The position numbers and the translations under genes are program-made. From the NCBI GenBank assembly GCA_021399445.1, contig JAJTUQ010000003.1, positions 5,456,001 through 5,520,000 on the forward strand: 64,000 nt of DNA, given 5' to 3'. The first letter of the stretch is position 1. Every line of letters begins with the position of its first letter. Below, piece after piece: positions 11,624 to 20,572 of this stretch. The DNA comes from Xylogone sp. PMI_703. Its lineage: Eukaryota; Ascomycota; Leotiomycetes. The notes under the pieces are model-generated. The model ran no database searches, had not been told where the DNA came from, and saw nothing but the letters and a program-made list of their open reading frames with translations.

Positions 11624-12959
11624 GTTGAGAAAAATATTACCCCCGTTCAACTTTGGGACCCGTTGCGGGACCCGCAAGTTGAAAACTCCGTAGATGATAA
11701 TTATCTTTCGTTTCTACAACAACACGAGCGCAGAGAACTAAAGGTAGGAATCTGAATGATTTATGAGTCTTGGCAAAGAGGGAGCACACCCCTGAGAAAC
11801 ATACTCAGCTGAGGCCGTCGCACTTGAGGAGAGATTCTAAGCCAATTCGGTTTTTATTTCAAGTCACAGTTTTGGAATCTCCTCTAAAACATGATTATTT
11901 ATCTCAGTGTAGATGAGCTTGTGAAGCGATTATTCCTGGTTCGATTGCATAGCTGGTATCGCCTCGTCCTCAACAGTGAGTGGCGATGGCGTATTGAGAT
12001 AAACAAAAAGCTAATCGATATCAATGTAGTTGATAATTGTAAAGATATGCACGCTTTTTCAGTGTCCCAAATAACTGACACTTCGATTAAAAGTTATTCG
12101 CACGTGAAAAATCCAAAAACAGTCTGCTCTATCACTGGGTGAATGCAGCCAAGTTACTACACTCATTTACCGGTAGTAACGGAGACCTTGGAGAGATTTA
12201 GGACAACGTGGGAAAGATGCGATCTGGATATTGCTGTATCGTCAAATCTTGGTTCAAGACCTTTATACTGAAAATAATTATCTATATGATATGGTTTCCC
12301 CCCCCCCCAAAAAAAAAGGCAAGTAAATCCAGCTTATTGTTATACGCTTTACAAAAATATAGAAATGCCTCCTTCAGAAAAAATGGGCGTGATAAAGAAT
12401 GGAAGAAATAGAACCTGACGTTATATTAGTTGAATACCAACACGCACGATTTTACAGTATTTTGTGGCTGGGGGTTCTCCAATGCTTGTTAGAACAATAT
12501 TAATATCTTCTCTGCTTTATTCTATTCATCTCGGATGTTCAGCCATCTCTAGGGATCGTACAGTAAACATGGCACTGAATTGCTGGAATCACAAGTTGAA
12601 AACACGTGTGCATACATACGGATCCGCCTCAATCAGTTGGTTAGCGCCGTTACCACTTTACATAAAGATACATTGTATCGAAAACCTATTGTAGACCTAT
12701 AACATTGATGTACGCGTGGCATTAAAGTACATGGGAGCTATAAAAAGCATTAAAGAGCAAGCTTTTCCTGTTAGAAGTCTAGGATTATTGAAATAATCTT
12801 TCTCAATATTCTCTTTCACGAAGTTATCGATTCTATCAGCCCAGCTTAACAAGAAGAATTTGGGACCTTGTATCGTACTTCGGGGTTCCTCATTACGGTT
12901 AAGCAACAGAAATCCATGTGACATTTCTCCGGCTCTGGGTAGTACTAGCTTAGTTGACT

Positions 12960-13059
12960 TCGGCGCCGACACAGTTAAGACCTGATCGACCTCGTCAAAA
13001 CATCGGTGCCAAGTTATGCAGGTATCTACTCCGCCGCTATAATGGACAACGGCGCCGAT
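12960..13059. promoter_or_regulatory. Two CGGCGCCG palindromes upstream of the CoA-transferase
   Basis: TCGGCGCCGA at 12960-12969 and ACGGCGCCGAT at 13049-13059, roughly 160-255 bp before the ATG at 13216. An inverted CGG pair separated by two bases is the kind of site many Zn2Cys6 dimers bind. The same palindrome recurs at 18098-18224, upstream of the dioxygenase. Confidence 0.55.
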
Positions 13060-13215
13060 GACAAGAAGTGGAATTTAGCTTGACTGTAACATATGGCAGC
13101 ACCAATATGATTGTCTTGCGGCTAGATAGAAAAGGAGCTATTCGAGGCGTTTGACAAGCCCTTGTTGACAATTTACTATCAAACTGCAAGGAAACGAAGA
13201 GAAGAAGAAAAGAAA

Positions 13216-14925
13216 ATGGCGATATACTCTGTTCCGGCGGGGTCCAAAAATGTGCTCGTGAATGGAATCCTGAATCATCCAGCTCATAAGGATTTACCTG
13301 CTGAGTGCCACAGATACGCCGACCTGATTAAATTTGTCGGACAAGATAAGCCCAGGATTGCTATCAATTGGCGTTTTGCTGAAAGTGTCTCCTCGTTGAA
13401 AGGACTTGAGGCTATCTTGGTGAACATTCTTTTAGATCGAAAGTACAGCTTTCCAGCACAAGAAATTACAATCGACACTGACCATGCTCAATTGTTCTTG
13501 ATGTCCATCTTCTTGCTCCAGGTTGAACCTGAGTCCGAAGATAGTCCTGTCAAACCATCAGAATCGCGCGAGTTGAATACGACCCATACAAAATATTTTC
13601 CCAGCTGGGATCTTCATAAGCAAGTCTCATCCAACTACCGCAAGTCTGTGACGAATATCTACAAATGCCAGGATGGACGCTTTTACCATCTTCACGCTAG
13701 CTTGAACCCAGACCCATCTCTCCTAGCCATCGGCTGCCCCTGGGACATGCCTGAGCTTAACACGGTCGAATCCTCCTGGGCCCCTTTTACCTCAAAGATG
13801 GCTGAAAAATCTGCTCCAGAATGGGACGATATTCTTGCAGAGAAAGCTAGACAGGCCGGAACGATATGCTTTGCGCCCGACGAATTTACAGAGACGGCTC
13901 AGGGAAAGGCTATCGCTGACATCGGGCTATACAAGATCTATCATTCCGCTGATTCTTCGCAAGCATCTGGTTGGTGGAAAAGCGTACTGGAAACATCTGT
14001 AAAGCGACCACTTGCTGGCTTGAAAATCGTCGATTTTACTAGAATCGTTGCTAGCCCATCAATTGGACGTTCCTTGGCCGAATTGGGAGCGAGTGTTATG
14101 AGGGTGACTGCACCTAACATTGCCGACTTCTCCGGCTTGCATCCGGACTTAAATTGGGGGAAATGGAACTGCCATCTTGACTTGAAAAAAGAAGAAGATC
14201 AAATAAAGCTTCGCGAGTTACTTCTAGAGGCTGACGTGGTTGTTAATGGCTACAGGCCTGGCGTCCTTGATAAGTATGGAGCTGGTTATAAAGACGTATT
14301 TAATTTAGGCAATCAGCGCGGTAGGGGTTTCATCTATGTGCGAGAGAACTGCTTTGGATGGGAAGGGCCATGGGCGCATCGTAGTGGCTGGCAACCCATC
14401 AGTGATGCGTGTTCAGGTGTTTCTATGGGCTTTGGACGCGCTATGGGAAACGATGAGCCCGTGACACCAGCGCTTCCCAACTCTGACTATTGTACCGGCA
14501 TTGCAGGAGCCTGCGGTGTTCTTCAGGCTCTCATGGAACAAGCCAAACATGGAGGCTCCTACCGTGTCGATACTGCCTTGAATTATTACAACCGGTGGCT
14601 TGTTGAACAAGTTGGAGAGTACCCTCCTGACGTCTGGGACGAGCTTTGGACTCGTAATGGACGACAGGTATTCAGACACTCCCACAACACGAACCATACC
14701 GTACCTCGCTATATGGAGATGTTCAAAAAGGAGAAGCTTCTTGATCTCAAGTACTTCGAGATTCGAAGTTCAGAAGCTCTTGGGAATCTGAGAATGCGAG
14801 TCCCTAAACCAGTGCTTCAGTTTCCTCCAGGAACCGTAGAACCAGGCTATAATGTTGGTACTCGGGGCAATGGAGTCGATCAGCCACGATGGCCGAGTGA
14901 TCTTATGACGGAAATAGTGACTTAA
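13216..14925 (+). CDS. CaiB/BaiF family III CoA-transferase
   Basis: Single-exon gene of 569 aa from the ATG at 13216; a longer frame begins only at TTG. Family III enzymes move CoA between a carboxylic acid and an acyl-CoA through an aspartyl-CoA intermediate, usually in carnitine, oxalate, succinate/itaconate or aromatic-acid metabolism. About the last 300 residues hold the recognisable domain: PLAGLKIVDFTR near residue 264, a nucleotide-fold strand with ASVMRV, NCHLDLKK, ADVVVNGYRPG, and a glycine-rich SDYCTGIAGACG near 422. The first 250 residues resemble the degenerate extra half found in fungal homologues. It is intact. Two CGGCGCCG palindromes lie upstream, linking it to the dioxygenase and aldolase genes. 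The acid substrate is unknown. Confidence 0.82.
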   Translation: MAIYSVPAGSKNVLVNGILNHPAHKDLPAECHRYADLIKFVGQDKPRIAINWRFAESVSSLKGLEAILVNILLDRKYSFPAQEITIDTDHAQLFLMSIFLLQVEPESEDSPVKPSESRELNTTHTKYFPSWDLHKQVSSNYRKSVTNIYKCQDGRFYHLHASLNPDPSLLAIGCPWDMPELNTVESSWAPFTSKMAEKSAPEWDDILAEKARQAGTICFAPDEFTETAQGKAIADIGLYKIYHSADSSQASGWWKSVLETSVKRPLAGLKIVDFTRIVASPSIGRSLAELGASVMRVTAPNIADFSGLHPDLNWGKWNCHLDLKKEEDQIKLRELLLEADVVVNGYRPGVLDKYGAGYKDVFNLGNQRGRGFIYVRENCFGWEGPWAHRSGWQPISDACSGVSMGFGRAMGNDEPVTPALPNSDYCTGIAGACGVLQALMEQAKHGGSYRVDTALNYYNRWLVEQVGEYPPDVWDELWTRNGRQVFRHSHNTNHTVPRYMEMFKKEKLLDLKYFEIRSSEALGNLRMRVPKPVLQFPPGTVEPGYNVGTRGNGVDQPRWPSDLMTEIVT

Positions 14926-15573
14926 ACTTTTCAAAATGGATACATGTGACGAGGTAAGCTATAACTGGTAAATTATTTAGCTTAGACACCTAGAACCCTA
15001 TATTACGCATTCAAGTGATATATCTGAGCAAATATTTAAACATCACACTTTACGAACTATTTCAAAACTGATTTTATTCGATATGCCACAAGACCTTGCA
15101 ACAAAACAAAATTGCAATAGAAGCCTACGACCCAAGAGGTCCTAGCCAACCCACCATACTCCCCACAACATACCGCCATATACACTCCCTGAGTTACAGT
15201 TGCCCACATTCCTGTGGGTTTCGACTTTCAGATGGGCATAAATAAGTGTCCCATTCCTTTAGCTAGGCGCTTCCACCCATCGAACCCGCTGTACAGTGTT
15301 GATGGGGGTATTTTCTCGGCGATAGCACTAATTTCAACGTTTGAGGCAGGTTCGGAGCCGAAATCATAGATCAAGCTAGAGCTATGCCTTAGCTATTCTT
15401 ATAGCTTGAGGTAGCTTCAGGCTCTGGTAGTAGAACGCTGTGAGGAAGGCGGCTTTGGTTCCGTATTAATTGCCAGATAACTTTAGAAGTGGCCTATTAA
15501 GATTATATTTCATTCTTCCACTCCCCATTGTATTGAATTGGATTCCAAGAATAGATAGTTACACTACCGACAG
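14926..15573. other. Intergenic with one CGGAGCCG palindrome
   Basis: Spacer between the CoA-transferase and the RraA-like gene. Contains the palindrome TTCGGAGCCGAA at 15351-15362. No other feature was recognised. Confidence 0.5.
15351..15362. promoter_or_regulatory. TTCGGAGCCGAA palindrome upstream of the RraA-like gene
   Basis: A perfect 12-bp palindrome with the same CGG-N2-CCG layout as the CGGCGCCG sites at neighbouring catabolic genes, about 210 bp before the ATG at 15574. It may be a weaker site for the same regulator. Confidence 0.4.
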
Positions 15574-16418
15574 ATGTTGTCTAATGCCGAAGTGCAATCC
15601 ATATGTCGAACGATTCAGCACGAATATTCCGTCTGCGATGTGAATAAGTCTCGCTCCAACGTCTGTGTTATTTTCTACTGCTGATATGTTTCACGTATAG
15701 GTATCCGATGCGCTCCTCAAGCTCAAAGCGCCTGCCGCTGGCTTTCTTCCGGATATCGGTATTGTTACTCCGATTTTAAGATGCAAGATAGGACACCAGA
15801 ACTAATTCCTGTCGTAAAGAGCCGATACTTAGACTCAACCGTTCTACAAGGGTAGTAGCGCCTATAAGTACAGTCCTTTTAGTACCCACATCAGAGTATA
15901 AAGCTAGCGAGTCCAACATCCCACCAGGGAAGAACTGGACTGATTGCTCTGCTCCTGGAACGGTTGTTTTAGCGCAACAGCCGAGAGGCAACATCGCAGC
16001 TCTCTTAGGCGATATAATGGCAAAGCGGCTTCAGGTCCGTGGCGTGCTTGGTGCTATAGTTGATGGGCGTATCAGGGACATAGCTTCTTGCATTGCCATC
16101 TGCAAGGAGGGAGAAGGAAACTTCCAGATTTGGTCAAAAGGTGTTTCCGCCGCTGGGCCAACTCTGGAAGCAAAGCCTTCACTAGTTGATGTACCACTCC
16201 AGATTGGAGACGTATATGTGAAGCCTGGAGATATTCTTTGCGCAGACGAGGGAGACATGGCAGTGGTGGTTATCCCGAGAGGGCTGTTAGAGCAAGTTGT
16301 AGCTCTACTACCCACGTTAAAAGAGGCAAGTGACGGCGTAATAGCGGATATTCAGAATGGCTTGAGCCTCCCTGATGCTGTAAATCGCCACCCCAATTTC
16401 TATAGCAACTATAAATAG
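15574..16418 (+). CDS. RraA-like aldolase (4-hydroxy-4-methyl-2-oxoglutarate aldolase/oxaloacetate decarboxylase superfamily)
   Basis: Three exons (15574-15639, 15701-15758, 15820-16418; introns of 61 nt each) encode 240 aa, the usual size for this fold. The N-terminus ends in YSVCD joined to VSDALLKL, the conserved start of the family. Then come RVVAPISTVL, PPGKNW, APGTVVLAQQP, ALLGDIMA, VRGVLGAIVDGRIRD (the R-D pair that helps bind metal and pyruvate) and ADEGDMAVVVIP. The enzyme class cleaves 4-hydroxy-4-methyl-2-oxoglutarate or 4-carboxy-4-hydroxy-2-oxoadipate to pyruvate plus a second keto acid, the last step of some aromatic pathways. Position between a CoA-transferase and a ring-cleavage dioxygenase fits that role. 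Many fungal members are uncharacterised, so the substrate is inference. Confidence 0.75.
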
Positions 16419-16837
16419 CAATAAATCAAAGATTATCTTATTACATTCCCAGAATATAAGATTGTTTACATGAGATGCTGGATCGTTGTATTACTCTTGA
16501 GTGGTGCTCTTCTGTCTTTTAAGAGTGATGCGGTTTGCTTAGATAGAGGATCATTGATATTGTAGGAATAAGCATAGTCATGCGTGCTAATATAAATAGT
16601 CAATAGGCAAGGTCAAAATATAGGCCAATCTCTTTCCTCAGTCCGCAAGTATGCTTCTTTCAGATGTAGACGTCTAAGAAGACGCAGAACGGAGTGTGCA
16701 GCTACACATAAACAACATATTGACTCAGCTTGCAAGTGTCATACGTTCGGACAATATATTGCTAACAACCTAGTAAAATATATTCATAAGGAAATCACCC
16801 AGACTCATGAAAAATAATATCTCTTAACCAGTTTTCC
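16419..16837. other. Intergenic, convergent 3' regions
   Basis: AT-rich spacer between the converging aldolase and dioxygenase genes. No feature was recognised. Confidence 0.45.
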
Positions 16838-17775
16838 TCAAAGGGTTGGCTTTGACTCTTTGGCTGCAAGCTTAAAATTATACTCCAGCTGAAACTTCGC
16901 TTTTGGATCTCCCTCCCGGGGCAAAAAGTCCACAATCAAATCTTCTTTTACCGCAAAAACAGCATCGTCGTAAACGTGTTTATCCCGCCTATCGAAGAGC
17001 TCAGTGACAATAGGTTTATACCCCGGTGCCTACACGATGAAATGAATGTGCGCTAGTCTCATAGGGTGGCGATCTAAGAGTTTAAGCAGATCACCAGCTG
17101 GGCCATCATCTGGAATAGCATAAGTAGTTGGTCGAAGACAATAGAAATCATATTTACCATCCCCTCCGGTTAAGAATCGTCCTCGTAGGTTCATGTCAAT
17201 TTGATCCGGATCCTGCTGCTCATACTTTCCATTCGGCACTGTTTCCCAGACATCAAGCTCGGCATTTTCAATGGTAGCCCCGTGCGTGAATCAGTCACGG
17301 TGCCGTACATCCAAGCATTGTCTCCATTCTCGGTGCGACGTGGTGCATTCTCTCGCCAAAACGGACCCAAGACGGTTGGGACCGTAGCAGCATCCTCAGC
17401 AAGTACATATGTAATATTATCTATCACAGGCTCCATGCCAAGCACATCACTAAGTAGAAGACCCCCGTTACGCCTATCGTCTGACATCTGGCCTGCCCGA
17501 TTGATCTGAATTAGAATTAGCCACTGCTGATAAAAAAAATCGATGTTCATAGAAACTCTTACCATACCAATCGCCGCCATGAACTCAGTTCTCGTGATTT
17601 GGCTCTCTCTGCAGAAAGCATGAAGATGTCTTGTTAGATTTGCTATTACTTCTCTGAGTCTCGGATTGGCTTTTGGCCCCGTTGCATTGGCCACTGCCTC
17701 TGTCATAGCTGTATCAAAGCGAGACATATCCAGCGGATCTTGCTTTGAGTGTAGTGGAATCCATTGATTTGACAT
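16838..17775 (-). pseudogene. Intradiol ring-cleavage dioxygenase (hydroxyquinol/catechol 1,2-dioxygenase type), frameshifted and with an in-frame stop
   Basis: Fe(III) enzyme opening hydroxyquinol or catechol between the two hydroxyls. The N-terminal helical domain runs from the ATG at 17775 through FCRES..EFMAAIGM, then a 47-nt intron (17516-17562), then GQMSDDRRN, LLLSDVLGM, and VLGPFWRENAP at the start of the catalytic domain. Two lesions follow. After TGLPL the frame shifts by one base near 17269-17272: the conserved ENAELDVWETVPNGKY is in the next frame. Then TAG at 17030-17032 interrupts the frame right after HPMRLAHIHFIV. The frame continues after the stop with APGYKPIVTELF through to a TGA at 16838-16840. 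Metal-ligand motifs (Tyr in the YDFYCLRPTTY region and the two His of AHIH) are still readable. Decay is recent, or one lesion is a sequence error. Confidence 0.85.
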
Positions 17776-18426
17776 TTCGAAAACCTGTGGCTGTACGTCT
17801 ATCTTTTTCGTCTTCTTGCTTAAGAACGTATAAATTAAATGAGATTTAGGATGATACGATAGTAAACAAAAGAAGAGTTATTCCGTTGCCAGATATACAG
17901 AGAGAAACGATAGAAGAAATGGCTAAATATTATATTTAAGAGTTATCATGAACAATTACATAGCCTACATGGAGTCTAGATGGCGTGAGAGCTTACCATA
18001 CTTGTAGTGTGAGGCATTAGAATTAACTCATAAGAATCAAAAGTAGAATTTTCTCCATAAATAATTGAATTGCTAGATTTGAAGCCGTAAAATCCGCTCG
18101 GCGCCGACTCGCATTAGTGTATAGGTCCCGCAATTCTGAGATGTCTGGGGTTAAGGTTGGTTCCTGCATAAAACGAAGAGATGTCAGCAGCGGCGCCGAT
18201 GAGACTGGCTCTGGTCGGCGCCGAGCTGCCAACGTAGAGTCCTCACGGCCAAATTATATGGGGTGAGGAGTATGTATGACTCCTCCGCTACCTTATCAAT
18301 GCATTTTAATTGGTATACCAATATTATAGCTATTAATCTGCATTTATGTTGTCCAAATTCTTGGAAACATGAGTTTTTATTTTAAATATTCTATATGTGC
18401 ATATATTTGTCTAAATATATATACAG
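17776..18426. other. Intergenic with three CGGCGCCG palindromes
   Basis: Upstream region of the dioxygenase and 3' flank of the amino-acid oxidase. AT-rich apart from a GC-richer island at 18095-18230 that contains three palindromic sites. Confidence 0.5.
18098..18224. promoter_or_regulatory. Three CGGCGCCG palindromes upstream of the dioxygenase
   Basis: TCGGCGCCGA at 18098-18107, GCGGCGCCGAT at 18190-18200 and TCGGCGCCGA at 18215-18224, about 320-450 bp upstream of the dioxygenase ATG (17775, minus strand). The 8-mer is GC-only in an AT-rich stretch and matches the sites before the CoA-transferase. Confidence 0.55.
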
Positions 18427-20572
18427 TTAAACACTTATCCACCTGGCCATCCACTCCTTTGTAATCTGCTTAGCTTCATCCACCAATCCCATCTCTAGGA
18501 GAAGCTGCGTAGTGCCACGGGTGGCACTCTCAAGAGCACTGAAAATCCAAGCGTGTGTGTAGCTGGTATGTTCCCCAACGAAGACGGTGTTCATCTCGGT
18601 CTGGAAGAATGCGGGGATGTACAGTTGCTGCTGGCCAGCATCTGGCGCGGCCCATGCGGCTCCCTGATCCGGCATCTGGGCCCAGCAGACTCTGTCGTAG
18701 ACGCCGGTATATTGCTTCGCTGCTATCTCTCCATGTACCGCAACCATAGCGCGTTGAACGAAAGCGACGTGCTCCTCTTCGGTGAACGCACCTACGGCTG
18801 CGGCACCAACTCCTGATTCATAAGATGCTAGAATAACACCAGGGCCGGTGCCATTGATGTTGTACGATGGGTAACAAATGCTTCCAATTCCTGTTATGTT
18901 GACGGAACCGCAGCCACCGATGATTGGATGCTCTAGATGCTCCCAGAAACGAGTTTCATATAGCAGAGCAACCTTGCAGGAAGCCTCATACGCGTATCGT
19001 TGGATTGCGTTGCTAAGAACTAGCGAGTATTGAGGCAGTTGCCACAGTCGCACTCTTGTGAATGGGACGGCTGTGACGACATAATCAAACTCTTTAGTTG
19101 TGCTTTCAGCCCAAGGGTCGTCGCGGGGTCTGTAGTAGACAGTCATCTTCTGCTTTTTCTCGTTCCAGTCCAGTCTGTTCACAACACTGTTGAAAAGAGT
19201 ACGGCTCTGAACTAGAGGGGTGATTGCCCTGGGTAGGCTGCTCAATCCCTTGTCGATAGTCCTCCAGTGTGTTGCAGAGAAATATACATTGTCGTAGAGC
19301 CAGTTATCAGCAGTATCATCCAAGGAATCCACTTTATCTGTGATATCGATGCTAGCCCCAAGGTGGTATCTCAGGTAGTTTGCTTCGGACCAGCCTAAGT
19401 AGCCTGCATCAACAGCTTTTCTGTGTGCCTTAAACATGTTAGTGGCCATCTCAGTGATATTAGTCCTACTTAGAGTGAAATAATCATCAACCAAGGTGGT
19501 ATAGGGCGCAGTAGCTGGGTCCGCAGGCTCGGGTGTGTTTGCGAGACTCTTATTGGCTTGTATTTCAGCATTGCCTGGTACAGTACCGTCTGGTCTACGC
19601 TTATCCGTGCTGGCAGGGTCGTTTGCGGCACTTTGAATCCAGGTAATGAAATTAACCTCCAAGTCAGGGTTGTGTTTGTTTAGTTTATTCACAGTGTCTG
19701 CCAATTGGAATACCATCTTATGGTCTTGAATCTCCAGGGTCTCGTTTGTATCTGGGTAAGTAATACTAACGGGAAATCGCATAGGGCCCATCTCCTGGTA
19801 TTGATACTGATCAGGGCGAGTATTGTTGAGGTAGCTAGTGTGTAAGCGTCCACCAACGCGGTTTGTCGACTCGATAATCTTCCAATTCTTGATTCCGACA
19901 GATTCGAGAAGGAGCTAGTACATGGTTAGACTTGCTTACGATAGAACCCAATTCACAGAGGATAGCATTTAAGGTTATGCATACCGAAGTCATTAATCCT
20001 GACATGCCGCCTCCCAGGATACCAATCTCCTTCGCCTTAGCCTTTGCAACGAAGCTTTTACTGGGCTCCTTAGCCTTCAAGTATGCGACACCATCGAACC
20101 AGGGTCCCTCGGTATCAGCAATATCAGCGAGATCAATTGAAGGATCACTTGCACGCTTGGCCTTCTTCGCGATAACATTAATTGGCCCAGACGAACCCAT
20201 CCAATCTTCTCCTGAATAAGCGTGAAGACAGCCACCATCAACAACGCTCTCAGGAACGATCCAGACGAATCGAGTGGGTCTCCTGTCATCCCAGTCTAGG
20301 TGTTCCGCTAGATGATGGTTTCCGACATGAGTTGAGCCGACAGCGTGGAAGGCAAAGGATGGGTGAGCTGCCGATGTATCACAGGAACCATAATGGATGG
20401 AGAAAGGACCATCTACGGAAGTGTGGTATGTGACATGAATGTTACTCAACCCGTCTACTTCGACCGTTTCAGAAACGGTAAGAGAGACCTTTGCATTTGG
20501 TATAGCACTTGATTGCGCAGATGTAGCCAACGCTACAGCCCCTAGAAAGGCTGCTGCCGGGCGGAGGACCAT
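18427..20572 (-). CDS. Secreted L-amino-acid oxidase (flavin amine oxidase family)
   Basis: Two exons (19985-20572 and 18427-19914; 70-nt intron) give 691 aa. The family uses FAD to oxidise L-amino acids to keto acids, releasing ammonia and H2O2. A signal peptide is evident (MVLRPAAAFLGAVALATSA, cleavage probable near SAQSSA). A roughly 160-residue fungal N-terminal domain precedes the FAD site: EIGILGGGMSG (dinucleotide-binding glycines), then NRVGGRLHT across the intron, EMGPMRFP, and GEHTSYTHAWIFSALES near the C-terminus. All FAD-contact motifs are present and the gene looks intact. The upstream frame starts with TTG, so the ATG at 20572 was chosen. A catalase gene lies upstream in divergent orientation, 2.9 kb away, which could protect against the peroxide made here, but the link is only positional. 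Confidence 0.88.

Larger units (their letters stand above)
11160..13215. other. Long intergenic region with repeats
   Basis: Holds a possible fold-back repeat (11229-11623), a C11-A9 homopolymer near 12298-12317, and two CGGCGCCG palindromes (12960-12969 and 13049-13059) before the CoA-transferase gene. Small frames (for example 12697-12972, minus) have no recognisable family. No convincing gene was seen. Confidence 0.5.

Noticed and set aside
12697..12972. 91-codon minus-strand frame upstream of the CoA-transferase
   Set aside because: Starts at GTG, no recognised family, overlaps the CGGCGCCG promoter sites.
15574..16418. RraA-like gene as truncated (only 133 aa from 16017)
   Set aside because: Two upstream exons with the conserved CDVSDALLKL junction give a full 240-aa protein.
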